Origin: Isoetes taiwanensis
Taxonomy: Eukaryota; Streptophyta; Lycopodiopsida; Isoetales; Isoetaceae
Direction of reading: 5' to 3'
Assembly: GCA_021234155.1 (NCBI GenBank)
Contig: JAJEKV010000021.1
Span: 13,269,760-13,333,759, forward strand
Length of the DNA: 64,000 nt
The notes below the pieces were generated by a model. That model saw only the letters and a list, made by a program, of their open reading frames with translations, was not told the DNA's origin and did not search any database. The translations under genes were made by a program, and so were the position numbers. Shown here one piece after another: positions 24,791 to 35,600 of the stretch. Every line of letters starts with the position of its first letter. Positions within the stretch are counted from its first letter, which is position 1.

Positions 24791-24934
24791 GACCACAGTA
24801 GTATGGTCAGCCCCTTCCCCTGCGAGGTCTGGTCCACCCAGCTGGGTTAGGAAACCAGAGCTCACGTGTATTCCAGCCGATTCTGATAGAGTACCTAGAC
24901 AATACAAAAAGTAACTCCACATGATGATACTCAC

Positions 24935-25320
24935 GGAAGAAGAGCGGACCCAACTGCACAAAGTTGTTGTACTCGTGGTAGTACTTGTTAATAAGGCCAT
25001 ACATCTGTCCCTTACTAATTTCATGAATGATCTCCATTATGTATTGATCCAGAGAGTGTGCATAATAATCAGAACAAAGCACAGCCCTCAACTGGCATAG
25101 CATCTCGTCCAAATGAGGAGGGGATTCAAGAATTCCCGCTAATGTAAGTCTCCTCCAGCATTCAAATGGATTAATTTCCGTCAGTAGTTCATGACCACAA
25201 GGAAATTGCTCGAGAATAAAGTTGATCAACTCTATTGCAAGCTCCCTGGTGGGACTGTGGCGCAACCTCCACTCCAAGAAATGGTCAAACAGCTCATCTT
25301 GAGTCGGCCACAAAGGATGC
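24935..25320 (-). other. Single exon-like segment of unknown protein (about 128 residues)
   Basis: Open frame on the minus strand between an acceptor (ATGCCCCAG) and a consensus donor (TTCC|GTGAGTAT). It reads PTQDELFDHFLEWRLRHSPT, then helical sequence with ELINFILEQFPCGHELL, LCQLRAVLCSDYYAHSL and GQMYGLINKYYHEYNNFV. It has no stop, unlike most frames here, and looks like true coding sequence rich in aromatic and acidic residues. No family recognised. It lies downstream (minus strand) of the second transposase-like fragment, so it may be a captured exon or part of the same element. Confidence 0.45.
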
Positions 25321-25374
25321 CTGGGGCATGCTTACAGGCTTTAAGGAGTAGCCTAGAGAGGATTGTGTCAGAGA

Positions 25375-25560
25375 TTAATCTTTTTCAAAAGCAAACAAGG
25401 AGCAAGGAACACCGAACACAGAGCAAGGAATAAGGAGCAAGCAAGGAACACGGAGCAAGGAGCAAGGAGCAAGGAACAGAGAGGAAGGACCACGAAGCAA
25501 GGGACAAGAAGCACGAAGAAAGGAATACGGAGCACGCAAGGTGAGAAGGAGCAGTTTACT
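25375..25560. repeat. Degenerate GGAGCAA-type heptamer repeat
   Basis: Purine-rich array of AAGGAGC, AAGGAAC and AAGGACC variants. It is open in several frames on both strands, which is a composition effect. Confidence 0.8.
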
Positions 25561-25654
25561 AAATTCATGGGTGAGAAGTGAAAGCAAGGTGAAAGAATTT
25601 ATAGTTGTGGATCCAATAATGCTGAAGTATTATACCAATAATGCTACAATCTAC

Positions 25655-25727
25655 ACCAATAGTTCACATCAATAATTCTACGACTATAAAAGCAGTTCCA
25701 TTCGGTGGGAGAAGTCATTCATCTCCC
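25655..25727 (+). promoter_or_regulatory. Promoter of small gene A (CAATAATT block and TATA box)
   Basis: CCAATAGTTCACATCAATAA, then CTATAAAAGCAG at 25684-25695, TCCATTCGG and CATTCATCTCCCATGG at the start codon. The same blocks with the same spacing precede copies D (41964-42037) and E (42567-42641). Confidence 0.7.
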
Positions 25728-25965
25728 ATGGCTTATCTGCCTACTCATCCAGATCATATTGAGACCATTACTTGCTCCATGAGCTACAATAATCTTGTTG
25801 GATGCGTACACAGAGGTGAACCTCGATCCCTACATGCAATCCAAAGCTAATGGTCGTGAGTATGATTGCCTCGGGGTTCATCGTGTTGTGATTTATCTTG
25901 TTTGGCTTCCTGAGCGTCATATCTATGAGCTGAATGGGATCACCTTAGCAGGGGTTGACGAGTGA
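25728..25965 (+). pseudogene. 80-residue family, copy A, one-base frameshift
   Basis: Starts MAYLPTHPDHIETITCSMSY and NNLVGCVHRG. A one-base shift near 25815 moves to the frame NLDPYMQSKANGRE, then VHRVVIYLVWLPERHIYELN and GITLAGVDE-stop. It aligns along its whole length with copies B, D, E and F. Conserved landmarks are I-x-C-S-M, a Cys about ten residues later, LDPW/Y-L/M, and V-x-I-H/Y-L-x-W-x-P with Y/F-E near the end. It faces the 3' end of the transposase fragment (26660-26237, minus) at a distance of 271 bp. Closest to D. Function unknown. Confidence 0.75.
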
Positions 25966-26236
25966 ATCATTGATTGTATGCCATCAATAATGTGTGCTCC
26001 TATTAAAGATGTAATGATGTATAAGCACCTATTAAAGATGTAAGAATGTTTATAAGCATAATGAATATTATCTGATGTATCGAACCTGGGTATTATACCA
26101 AAATCCTTAAGTATTATACAAAATGCTGAAGTATTACATAAAATATGCCAACTAAATATAGCTATTGATGCATTATCATTATAGTAAGAGAAATTACAAA
26201 CATGATTATCGAGAACATGACTGAGATTGAGAGCCT

Positions 26237-26660
26237 TTAGCTAATGCTATGCCCCCCCCACATGTCAACAATGTATTTTGGAATCTGAATAGTCTTCGGT
26301 CTTTTTCCATTTGCATCCCATGCATAATGTATAGCATCTAACTTCTCATACCTTGATGGATCTGATGGATTGAGTCACCAACGTTTAGTTAAGCAACCTG
26401 TATAGTCACGACCAACAGGCATCCACCATGATACAAAAATATGACCATAATTGGTAGACTCTGGATCCAAGATGGCATCTTCTTCTGTATAGCCCAACCA
26501 CATTGGAGTTTCATCGTCTCCAGGTCGGACTAAAACAAACATACCTTTCATAACATGTGCACGAGGCGAGGTAACACTACGCCCATCTGCTGGCCCACAA
26601 TACGAAGGCAAAGGTCTTACAAGCACGACGGCTTCATCAACCTCCGGAGTAGGCGCGAGT
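26237..26660 (-). pseudogene. Transposase-like C-terminal module, second copy
   Basis: Reads PEVDEAVVLVRPLPSYCGPA, then HVMKGMFVLVRPGDDETPMW, LGYTEEDAILDPESTNYGHI and FVSWWMPVGRDYTGCLTKRW. A stop (TGA) replaces an Arg at 26374-26372, then PSDPSRYEKLDAIHYAWDAN, GKRPKTIQIPKYIVDMWGG and a final TAA. The matching module at 41120-41563 is the C-terminus of the transposase-like gene. The DUF7869-like core is missing here. Confidence 0.8.
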
Positions 26661-26989
26661 AAACTCCAGTTTGTTAAATTTCATTTCTTAAAAGAGATTA
26701 GATTCACTGTACATATTACATTTAGTTAATAAATACCAAAAACAAACTAGTACAGAGTACATACAGGTCAGTACACTATACTCAATGATGTAGCCAGTGA
26801 TATATATAGATAATGAGGGTGTTTGCAGTGAGAGACAGCTTTGGCATTTCAAGCTACAGACAAAATATTACAAATGCACAATACCAAAGAAGTTGGGTGT
26901 CACTTCAAATCAAGTTCTTGCCTAGATGCAGGTGATTTTTTATTCAACAAGGAAAACCATGGCAGTTACAAAAGGAGAGGACCATTCTT
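26661..26989. other. Spacer between transposase fragment and small gene B
   Basis: AT-rich, no coding frame. The missing transposase core should lie here if the element were complete, so this marks an internal deletion or replacement. Confidence 0.4.
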
Positions 26990-27232
26990 TCACCAACCGG
27001 GCTCATCATGAGCAGGTGGCGCACTCACTCTCTTAACTTCATAAACACCATGCTTTGGAACCCACACAAGGTGGATGACAACCTTACATGTATCAAGATA
27101 ACTTCTAGCAGAGGCCATTGCAACTCTCTGCAGCCAAGGATCGAGTTCCAAGCCCCTCTGCAAACATCTATAAATTTCAGAATAGTTCATGGAGCAAATG
27201 ATAGAATCCATATATTCTGGAGCCGGTGGCAA
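26990..27232 (-). CDS. 80-residue family, copy B, intact frame with TTG in place of ATG
   Basis: An 80-residue uninterrupted frame: PPAPEYMDSIICSMNYSEIY, RCLQRGLELDPWLQRVAM, then a variable loop, KVVIHLVWVPKHGVYEVKRV and an acidic/proline C-terminus. The first codon is TTG. It aligns exactly with the ATG of copy F (Cys at residue 13 in both), so the start was probably ATG and has mutated. Otherwise translation must start at the internal ATG eight codons in. A TATA box lies at 27321-27311. It is co-oriented with the flanking transposase C-terminal fragment and the En/Spm-type exon (27461-27736). Confidence 0.6.
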   Translation of the reverse strand: MPPAPEYMDSIICSMNYSEIYRCLQRGLELDPWLQRVAMASARSYLDTCKVVIHLVWVPKHGVYEVKRVSAPPAHDEPGW

Positions 27233-27310
27233 GGTAGATCAGCAATTGCAATTAGAACAGGACATGATCGGATTGCGGGACATGACTAATGCACTGCTAG
27301 TGAGGGGAAC

Positions 27311-27321
27311 TCATATTTATA
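27311..27321 (-). promoter_or_regulatory. TATA box of small gene B
   Basis: On the minus strand TATAAATATGA lies about 80 bp upstream of the start. Copy F has TATAAATATAC in the corresponding place. Confidence 0.5.
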
Positions 27322-27460
27322 GCATGAGCAATACAGTAGTAGCACTATTGTGTATACATACGAGCATGCATATGAGTAGCACATCTAAAGGTGACACATG
27401 AACTATGCTACAGTAGCTACAATGAAGAGCACAGTGCTACAGTAAAATTTCAGTACATAC

Positions 27461-27736
27461 CTCTTTGAGTAGTGTTGTTGGCCAAGCCAAGAAACTCCCT
27501 AGTGATTCTCCAAGTGTTTCTACTCCTGCATGTGGTCTTTGTAATGGATGATCCATTGCAAAGCAGTTTGTCAATCTAATTCTAATATATTCAGGTCCCA
27601 AGGGCACTCCATGGCATGCTGTAATTGGTGCCATGTTATCAACAATGCCCTTACCAATTACATCTTTCCTGTTTTCTGCTAACAAGAAGCATGCTTCTCC
27701 AATGGAAAATTTCAATTCTCCTGCTTGATTGCTCAA
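27461..27736 (-). pseudogene. En/Spm-type C-terminal domain exon (DUF8039-like)
   Basis: The minus strand reads NQAGELKFSIGEACFLLAEN, RKDVIGKGIVDNMAPITACH, GVPLGPEYIRIRLTNCFAMD, HPLQRPHAGVETLGESLGSF and LAWP. The exon is bounded by TTTTTCAG upstream and AAAGAG|GTATGT at 27461. The pattern V-x-G-K-G-x(8-12)-H-G-x-P-L-x(4)-I/V-x-V, then T-L/I-x(2)-x-L/I-G-x-F-x-A/E-W-P, is that of a domain found at the end of plant En/Spm-related transposon proteins. The family name is from memory. Two divergent copies occur in the other element (38050-38640). Upstream exons are not visible. Confidence 0.6.
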
Positions 27737-28312
27737 TTCCTAGGCCTGAAAAACTTTGTTAATTATATTGCACAAGTTCTGGTGCCTCAACCCACTCACT
27801 TGATAAACAAGATTGCAAATTAAACGGGAGTGTTGCAGCACTCCCGTTTCAAAGATTCTCTTTAAAAAAATACCATGGTCTTAAAATTGGCCTTTTTTGG
27901 ATAAACTTGAAAATTTCAGAAGGTTCAACTTTTTTTCCCCCCTCATTTTGGCCCCTCATTAAGTGACAAGTTTGTTTTTTGCAAAGGACCACCCTTGAAA
28001 ATGGCAAAATATAGACATGAATACATAATCTCCGAAAGTGAGATATCAAAAACATCAAAATACAGAAGAAAAAATAATAATTATTTCTTTAAAATTTTTC
28101 AGTACATTAATTTGGCACCCTCCAAATTTGGTGCATATTGAAGAATACATTTATCAGATGTTGCAACTGGATATCTGTCCCAAGTCTCCACGTTTAGTTG
28201 TTCCATCAAACATGTTTGACATGTTGTGACGATCTATTGGCTGAATAAAAAACAAGAAAATAATCAAGTAAACAAATGAATACTAGGGCGTATAAAACAA
28301 AAAATGTAAAAA

Positions 28313-28497
28313 GAAAAGTGTATTCTGGAATACACTTTTGCTTTTCTAAAAAACAAACATGTATTCCAGAATACACTTTGGATTTCAGAGAAAGCAAAAG
28401 TGTATTCCGGAATACACTTTTAATTTCCTAAGAAAGCAAATATGTATTCTGGAATACACCTTTGCTTTCTAAGAAATCAAATGTGTATTCTGGAACA
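28313..28497. repeat. Left subterminal palindrome cluster
   Basis: Five copies of the palindrome AGTGTATTC-C/T-GGAATACACTTT, at about 28315, 28360, 28397, 28442 and 28482 (the last a half copy). They are separated by A-rich spacers with GCTTTCT or AGAAAGC. Confidence 0.9.
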
Positions 28498-28502
28498 AGA
28501 TG

Positions 28503-28572
28503 TTGCCTATATATTAAGGTTTAGAGCACCCCACATCTTGCCTATATATTAAGGTTTAGAGCACCCCACATC
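28503..28572. repeat. 35-bp tandem pair
   Basis: TTGCCTATATATTAAGG-TTTAGAGCACCCCACATC twice in direct succession. Confidence 0.9.
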
Positions 28573-30149
28573 TGTCCGATGGCTGCGAGCTGGAGCTAGA
28601 TAAATTCTTTGCTATTATTGCTTCAATTTAAAGATTTAACTTTTCTCAAGTTTTTTAATGTGAACATTTTCTTTAAGTTTCATGTGAACTTTTCTAGAGC
28701 CGTGACATATTTCATTAGCAAACGTGCTGGATGTTCTCTAATTGCACCCAACATCATTCATGAAAAATGGGAGTAACAAAAACTTGAGAATACACACGTT
28801 TTAGAGAGATCTCAAAGAGTACTAACTAGTTGCAATCTCCCTCTAACTATCAATGATAAATCAACCCCCGTTACAAAAGCAAGCTTCAACGCACAGCAAA
28901 CAACCATCTTGCAACGTTATTTGAAAACCACACAGCATCAATATATCTATGAAATATGCAGAAAAGCCAAACATCTAGACCTAATCTCTAAACTAACAAA
29001 TGGTCTGCTGGTTCAACTGCTGCACACTTTGAATAACCTTATAGAGTAAGTTCATCCCTCTTTGAAACATCCTGTAACCAGATTCTTAAGCTGCACCAGA
29101 TTATTAAGAAGATTCATTCCTCTAAACAAACCAGATTCTTCAGCTGCACCAGATTATTACAAGGATTGCATGTTACTTTCCCAAGAAGATTTATCAGGAA
29201 AAAGCAGATGCAGCAAGAGCAAGCAATACACCAATAATCACCAAAAATGCTGGATCATCTCTTGCCCACTGATTCTTTGTTTCTGACAATAAAGAAGGAA
29301 CATTTTAGCTGATTTCCAAACTGAACGTCACAGATGAAATTAATACTTACATTTATGATATTTTTGTGTGTTCCTTCCCAAGCTCTAAAGGATCAAATCC
29401 AAAGTCACTAGCAAGCCTGCAATTCAAAAACATTGTGGAAATAAGCAATATACATGCTTTTAATTCTAATCAATGTAGGCTGTTCTTTCGAATCCACACA
29501 GAGGACCAGAATTTACATTCCGTCAAGGTACTTTGGTGGCGACAAGCCAGGCAACCTAGAACATAAAACATAAAACATAAAACATAAAACATGCAACCTA
29601 GAGGCACCTTTCCGGATTGATTTGGAGGTCTGCCATGCCCCTGAGGACTTAGAAGTTAGAAAATTATGGATAAAGAGAGAAACAACTGGGGAAACCTTGA
29701 TGATTCTTCGAAAGTATTGTGGAACACAAGCCTGTAGGCAGAAGAAGCTCGGATGCTGCTTGTAGGAGCTCGGAAGCTCAGAAGAAGCTGCTTGTAGCCA
29801 GAAATAGTTCGGATGCCATTCTGAAATTTTAAAGGGCATCATAGCCAGAGGCAGAGCAAAGCAAAGCCAGAGCCAGCAAAGCCAGCAAACTTCGACTTCA
29901 CATGCATTTGTGGTCGGATCACCAGAGCCAGCACTGTTTGCACCTAAATCGAGTTCTTGAACCCTAACCTAAATCGAGTTATTGAACCTGCTCCAGGCAA
30001 CCAGCGCAATATATCAGAGTCGCCATCAGCAGCCAGGGTTTCAAAACAACAATCTGGAGCCGAAGTAGATCACCAAGCAAGATTATCGCCAGATCAAACC
30101 AGAGGAGGCAGAAAAAAAATTCGCCCCCTCTCCCGTCGTAAACAAAATC
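28573..30149. other. Interior of the TIR element
   Basis: No complete gene. A (ACATAAA)n tract lies near 29560-29592. The part 29900-30133 is unlike its AT-rich surroundings and, with AACCCTAACC and a minus-strand ATG near 30022, resembles the 5' end of a plant gene in reverse. It may be captured host sequence, but no domain is recognisable. Confidence 0.35.
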
Positions 30150-30738
30150 CTATTCTGGAATACAAAGTGTATTCCAGAATACATTTCCCTGTTTCTTTTT
30201 GGACCACAATCCGGTATCCCTAGTCCCCACAAAACAAAGAAAGAAAATCCTTTATTAATTAGAACTGTCTTCCTGTATCCCAGAGAAAAAACAAATAATT
30301 TCTAGTATCTTCCTGGTCACTCAAATAATTGAAACAAAAAAAAATTTGCAAAGTCATGGAAAATGCCGAAAAGCCTATTTAGTGTTGCTTTGTTTATCCT
30401 TTCCTTATTCCAGAATAGAAGGTGTATTCCCACATAAAAAAAGCAAAATAAAATCGCACATAAAAACAAATCAAATTGCAAGGTCATTCAAATTAATTGG
30501 AACAAAAAAAATTGCAAGGTCATTGAAAATGCCGAAAACCCGAAAAACCTGGAAAATTGCAAGATCACTGTTGAGTCTCAAAAACTTGTACTGCAAAAGT
30601 GTATTCTGGAATACACTTTGGATTCGAGCAAAAACAAAATTGTATTCCGGAATACACTTTGACTTTTAAGAAAAGCAAAAGTGTATTCCGGAATACACTT
30701 TTGTTATCCTCGAATAGCAAAAGTGTATTCCGGAATAT
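30150..30738. repeat. Right subterminal palindrome cluster
   Basis: Six copies of GTGTATTCCGGAATACAC or near variants at about 30150-30183, 30406-30431, 30596, 30640, 30677 and 30719. Same sequence family as 28313-28497. Confidence 0.9.
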
Positions 30739-31113
30739 AATTTTAGTACTTTAAAATATTATATAATTAAAAAATGACTCATTGTAACCTAAAAGTACCT
30801 TTTCTGGAACACAATCCAAGCTAACAAAATGTTGTGTAGGACGTACACTTAAATTAGTGGTTTTCTCTAAAAACATACTCCAGGTCAATTCTAACTGTTA
30901 GGAAAAGTGTCATTTTGACATAGTCAATTTCCTCTTTGCACAAAAAAATGAGTGATTTTGGGGGGGTCAAAATGCAATTTTATGACCAAAATAAATTTTT
31001 TACCTCATTTTAGCTCTTTTTTTGGAAAAAAAGAGGAATCTTTGAGGAATATTCCTTTTTCTCCCGTTTCAATGATTTGCTCCCGTTTAATACGCAACCT
31101 TGTTGATAGAAGA

Positions 31114-32403
31114 ACTACCTGAGATATGGCAGCCTGATCTAGCACTTCAACAAGCTTCCTTCTTGGCGACATCCCAAATTCGAATTAAAACATTGTAATG
31201 AAAACACAATTCTTGTGTTTCTCTAGGCGCAGGAGAGAAACACAAATTCCACGATCCAATGTGCAGCCAAGAATGCGGGCATTTTAAAATAGACAGTTAG
31301 TACAGGTCAATGATTGAAAAGTAGTTGGGGAAAGGAATAGTCACAGGCGGGCTAAAAGACTTTAAATTTTAAATTGCGGGTGGGATTAAATTTCCTATTT
31401 TCTTAAAAAGTATTAAGGGTAATATACGGTTTTAATGGCCAACGTCTTTTCATTAATTTTTGTACGACCCGTATAATAACCACGGGTTTTCTAATTCCAA
31501 TCTAATTTGAATCTCATTTTTTCATTCCTAATTTCTTTCGAGACGTTTTGCTTCGAGCGCCTTACTTTCGCACGCCTTTGTCTTGAGCAATCTCTCAATC
31601 GAGCCAAAATTCTGGAGCACTACCTTCAGTTCGAGGTACCCTACTTCATTTCTGGCCTATTTACAAAACTTTCGACTCGATTTGAGCATATCTTAGTAAT
31701 AAGCTGCCTGAGCTTCTCTAGCTGCAACAGAGCTCAATTCAGTTTCTAGAGCTTCACCCACTTCAATATGGCAACTAAAGGTTAGTATGTTCGAGTTTTT
31801 AATAGATTAAAAACTCTGTGACTCTGTTTTTAATAGGTTCTAGAAACCTTTCTATTGTGTGCTTAGCTTTATTAATAGATTTAGAAACCTGTGACTCTGT
31901 GATTAACTCTGTAACTCTGCAACTCTGATTTGATTAGGTTATCTCCTTAACTTTGTCTTCATTGAAATATCTCTGTTATCCTGCATCTCTACTTCTTGGT
32001 TTGTCTTTGTTTGCAGCTTAGTCATGTAATGTACTCCAATTTCAATTCCAAGTTCTTTGTTTGATTCTGTGTTCAGGGTTTTCTGCTTAGCCTTGTTAAG
32101 AAGCAGAATTTCATTAAAGTTGGAAATTTCGTGATTCCAATTTCTCGTGAAATCAGTTTCTTCCCTGTTTTATCACACATTTATGGCTAGATATGGCACT
32201 ATTTGCTTAAAAAGAAACCAGTTATCATGCAAAAACCGCTACATTTAATATAAAACAGCGCGGTTTTAGTTGTCAGGAAGAGAACTATGGCGCCATTTAC
32301 TTGGAAAGTATGAGGAAAAGTGGCCCGAGAAACACAAAAGCAAATATTAAATTGCCAAAAAGCGCCCAGCAAGCAAACAAAATGGCGCGGCCGCTCCTTT
32401 AGC
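31114..32403. other. Unassigned stretch
   Basis: No supported gene. ATGGCAACTAAAG followed by GTTAGT near 31769 could be a very short first coding exon with a donor, but no downstream exon is seen. Repeated ACTCTGT words occur at 31815-31930. Confidence 0.35.
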
Positions 32404-32605
32404 TTAGAAATAACCACAAAGCAAATAGCGCAAACGCGATATTTGCTTTAACGTGAAAGGAAGCAAATGGTGCAGGCGCGCTATTTGCTTGAACGTGAAA
32501 GCAAGCAAATAGTGCAGGCGCGCTATTTAAGAGCGAGCAAATAGTGCAGGCGCGCTATTTGCGTGAACGTGAAGACCAAGCAAATAGTGCTCTCGCGCCA
32601 TTTTG
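32404..32605. repeat. Palindrome array 1 (AAATAGYGC/GCGCTATTT)
   Basis: Five tandem units of about 40 bp, each a palindrome of the form GCAAATAGTGC-AGG-CGCGCTATTTGC, with spacers containing GAACGTGAA. Confidence 0.88.
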
Positions 32606-32699
32606 CTATAGATAACACATATTTTCAGAAGACCATGTAGATATATATATTAATAGAAATATTATATAAGATACAATTTTTCAAAACACAGAATTTTTT

Positions 32700-35600
32700 T
32701 TAATAGTCATTGGCGAAGTGTTCATCAGAGACTTTCTCATAATCATCCAGGTTAATTTTACTGCGGTCAATTTGATCCCGCTCAAGCTCCGCCTTGGGCC
32801 GACGCCTCACCTTTCTACGTATGAGAAGCTTCTTCGCCTGCCCCCTTCCGAGATTCACCATCTTGCAAAGTCAAGACTTCCCGTTGGCGTTGGTCAATGG
32901 CCTTTGGGTCAAGCCAGGGGTACATGACGTTTTCGACCCTACCCAGAATGCCCGCCACGCATTTCATCTTTCCTAACTCATGCTCAGTATGTCACACCGA
33001 TTCTTCCTACATGAAGGGATGCCCTAGAGAAGGCTCCACCCAGAGAAGAAATCTAGTACAATGTTACCTTGAGGGCGAGCTTATCAACAAGGTAGAACGC
33101 AGCTTGGGACCAATCTGTTTATGCACGGATATTCTCCCTCCATACCCGCCAACTCCACTTAAACCCCGTCTTGCATGAGTTTTTTAGCCATAACATCGCC
33201 CTCACTTCCGATGGCTTCCTTAGGAATAGGAGGAATTTGCGGGGAGCTTTCTAGGATGGTCGCCAAATAGCCTAAGGTCCAGGTCTTCGTCGGGGGCTCT
33301 CCCGTCTGTGCCGAAATCCTCGTAGCAAATAGAAGAGCTTGTGGCTCTTTGATTCCTGAACCACCTGTAGCTCCAGGCTCTTCTTCATAGATTCCTACAA
33401 ACACTCTAGACCTGGATTCTAGTCTTTTCAAGCGCGACGGCAAATAGTAAGTTATGCTCCTACCGCGACGAAACATAGAATCCAAGATGTCTCTTTTGGT
33501 CTGTCATCGTGAGACATTATCAAGAACGCGATTCTGATCTCACTTTTCCAAGCTGGAGTAAGCTGCCTTGCATCTAAACATATCATGCTGGCAGGTAGAA
33601 CTGCACGTTCGTTCGGAATCCCCCCGGCGGTGACATGCTCCACAAACCATCTTGGCGGGGCCTTTCTCGCTTCAGTGAAGGATTTTTCGAATGGACCCGC
33701 CAAGGAGAATGGCATGTTACCATGAACTCCCTCTTTGAGTATTCCTTCCCGTACCCACTTATGGTGGCATACCCCCAAACCGAAGTGTAATCCGAGAAGT
33801 GGTCCGTGGCTTTCCTTAGGTCCTCGAATTTCTTGTACTTAGTGCCAATTTGATCCGCAATGAAGTGCAAGATCTCCTTCTTCATGTAAGCAAGTACTCT
33901 TAAGTTCTCGCGCCCTCGCCTTGAAGAAATTATCGCCTTTGTAATCTGAGGTGACTTTGACGATATATATCGCTTAAAGCTTCTTCGAGGACCTTTCTAC
34001 AATCATCATAGTCCAAGCCCCTCATGCATCTAAGGTAGTTGTCACCAAGTAATCTTTGTCTTTAGCAAAATTGATTACTATAGCTTGACCCCTCGTTGTC
34101 CTTAAGTTCTCCTTCCTCCATTTGTTCCACATCCGCGGAAGAGTGCATAGACATCATCATCGGCATGAAGACAAACCGATTGACATCCTTCGTGTGTTTG
34201 CCCCTCGTAATCTTGTCCGCCATTTCAAGGTAGTGCCGCAAGAGAGCCTGGCGATTTCAAATGTTGCTATTTACATCTAATGGCGCAATTTAGCGCTTAT
34301 TTGAATTGAAATAAGAAGGCTGCGCCATTTGAATTGAAATGGCGCTACCGCTTATTTGAATTCAAATAGAACAAGCGCCATTTCGATAAATGAATGGGTA
34401 AGGAGACGTAAAACATACCTTGTACTCGCCACTTCTTGATCGTCCTTTACCAAAGGGGCTGGTCTTCCATTCATTCCCTGGTAATCGCTTGGAAGATGGT
34501 GGATCCGATCCACATATGGTTCCTTGAAAGGCGTCTTTGCTACTATATCATTCACATCCACACTGAAATGAAGAAGGTCAGTCACCGATCTCTCCGTAAA
34601 GAACTCAGATATTCTATAGACATAGATCTTGCCGAAGCTCAACTCTAGCATCCTTCTGTCCCCAACTTATCGCAGACACGAAATGAAAGCAAAGCGACCA
34701 AATGATTACCATTGATAATATAAAATCTTTTTCGAATCAAGTCGATTCCCGTGGACCAAATTTCAAGAACTCCTTTGTATCGGGATCAAAGGGCACTACA
34801 TCTATTTGGAGTGAATACTGGGGTGTGGATCCTCAACCAAATGATTTGCGCGAGCCTCCTAACATGCTTTCGGGGTTAATAACCACGGGCGGTCATATTA
34901 GGTGGGGCCTCTTCTAGATCCCGGATAGATATTCTTCTGGTGTATGTGACTCAAGGGGAACATGTGGCCGTGCTTTTGTATTTTCTTTAGTGTTTCCTCC
35001 GCCATTTCTTCTTCTTCGTCACGGTCCATCTTTAGTTCCGGGCACTTCAAGATCTGCAATCTTTTGTAATTTCCTTGCCCTTATCGTGCTTTGGTTTCGG
35101 CTTTCTCTTTCTGCCGGAGTGCTATCTCTTTGTGGATGCTACATTTCTTATGTGCTTTGTAGCCTCCTTATTGTCACTAATAGATGCGGTCACTATCGGC
35201 CAGGCTTTTCATCGGCGAGGCTTCTCGATGGACTTCACGGAGAATCATGTTTGTGAGCCTCCGCTCTCATCCTCTTCTCATCCCTATGCCCCTCCCCTTT
35301 CTCAACTTCTCGCCCTTCTTCTTGTTCTCAGATCCCTGTGTACATCACCACCTCCACTGTTTTTGTTCCTTTGCGATTTGGTGGCATTTTTAATTTTACA
35401 CCTTTTCTCGCATCTCTCCCAAAGACCATCCGCTATCCATTCATCGCTGGCATGTTGCACGAGAGCCGGCTCTTACAATGTAGGACACGGAGTTTTTGGA
35501 CATGTCCATGGCCGCTCGTAATCATCAATCCTTTGAGGATCTCTACAGGTGCCTTTGATATCCGCTTGCTCTCCGGACTCATAAGATGGCGTGGCCAACC

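Larger units (their letters stand above)
27799..31113. mobile_element. TIR-bounded DNA element with subterminal palindromes
   Basis: The left end GATTGCAAATTAAACGGGAG (27811-27830) is inverted at the right end (31080-31101, CTCCCGTTTAATACGCAACC). Similarity extends outward (CTTGATAAACAAG against CTTCTATCAACAAG). A second inverted pair lies inside (CAAAGATTC-TCTTT at 27851 and its complement near 31030). Subterminal blocks at 28313-28497 and 30150-30738 carry many copies of GTGTATTCCGGAATACAC. No transposase is visible, so it would be non-autonomous. The outer boundary and any target-site duplication are not firmly defined. Confidence 0.55.

Noticed and set aside
25363-25587. Open frames on both strands over the GGAGCAA repeat
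   Set aside because: Composition effect of a purine-rich tandem repeat. No domain and no start context.
28313-28497. CRISPR-like array
   Set aside because: Regularly repeated 18-bp palindromes, but spacers are irregular and AT-rich, the host is a plant, and no cas genes exist here.
35075-35521. Plus-strand 148-codon hydrophobic frame
   Set aside because: It is the antisense of a Lys/Arg-rich coding region on the minus strand, which commonly gives Leu/Phe/Ser-rich shadow frames.
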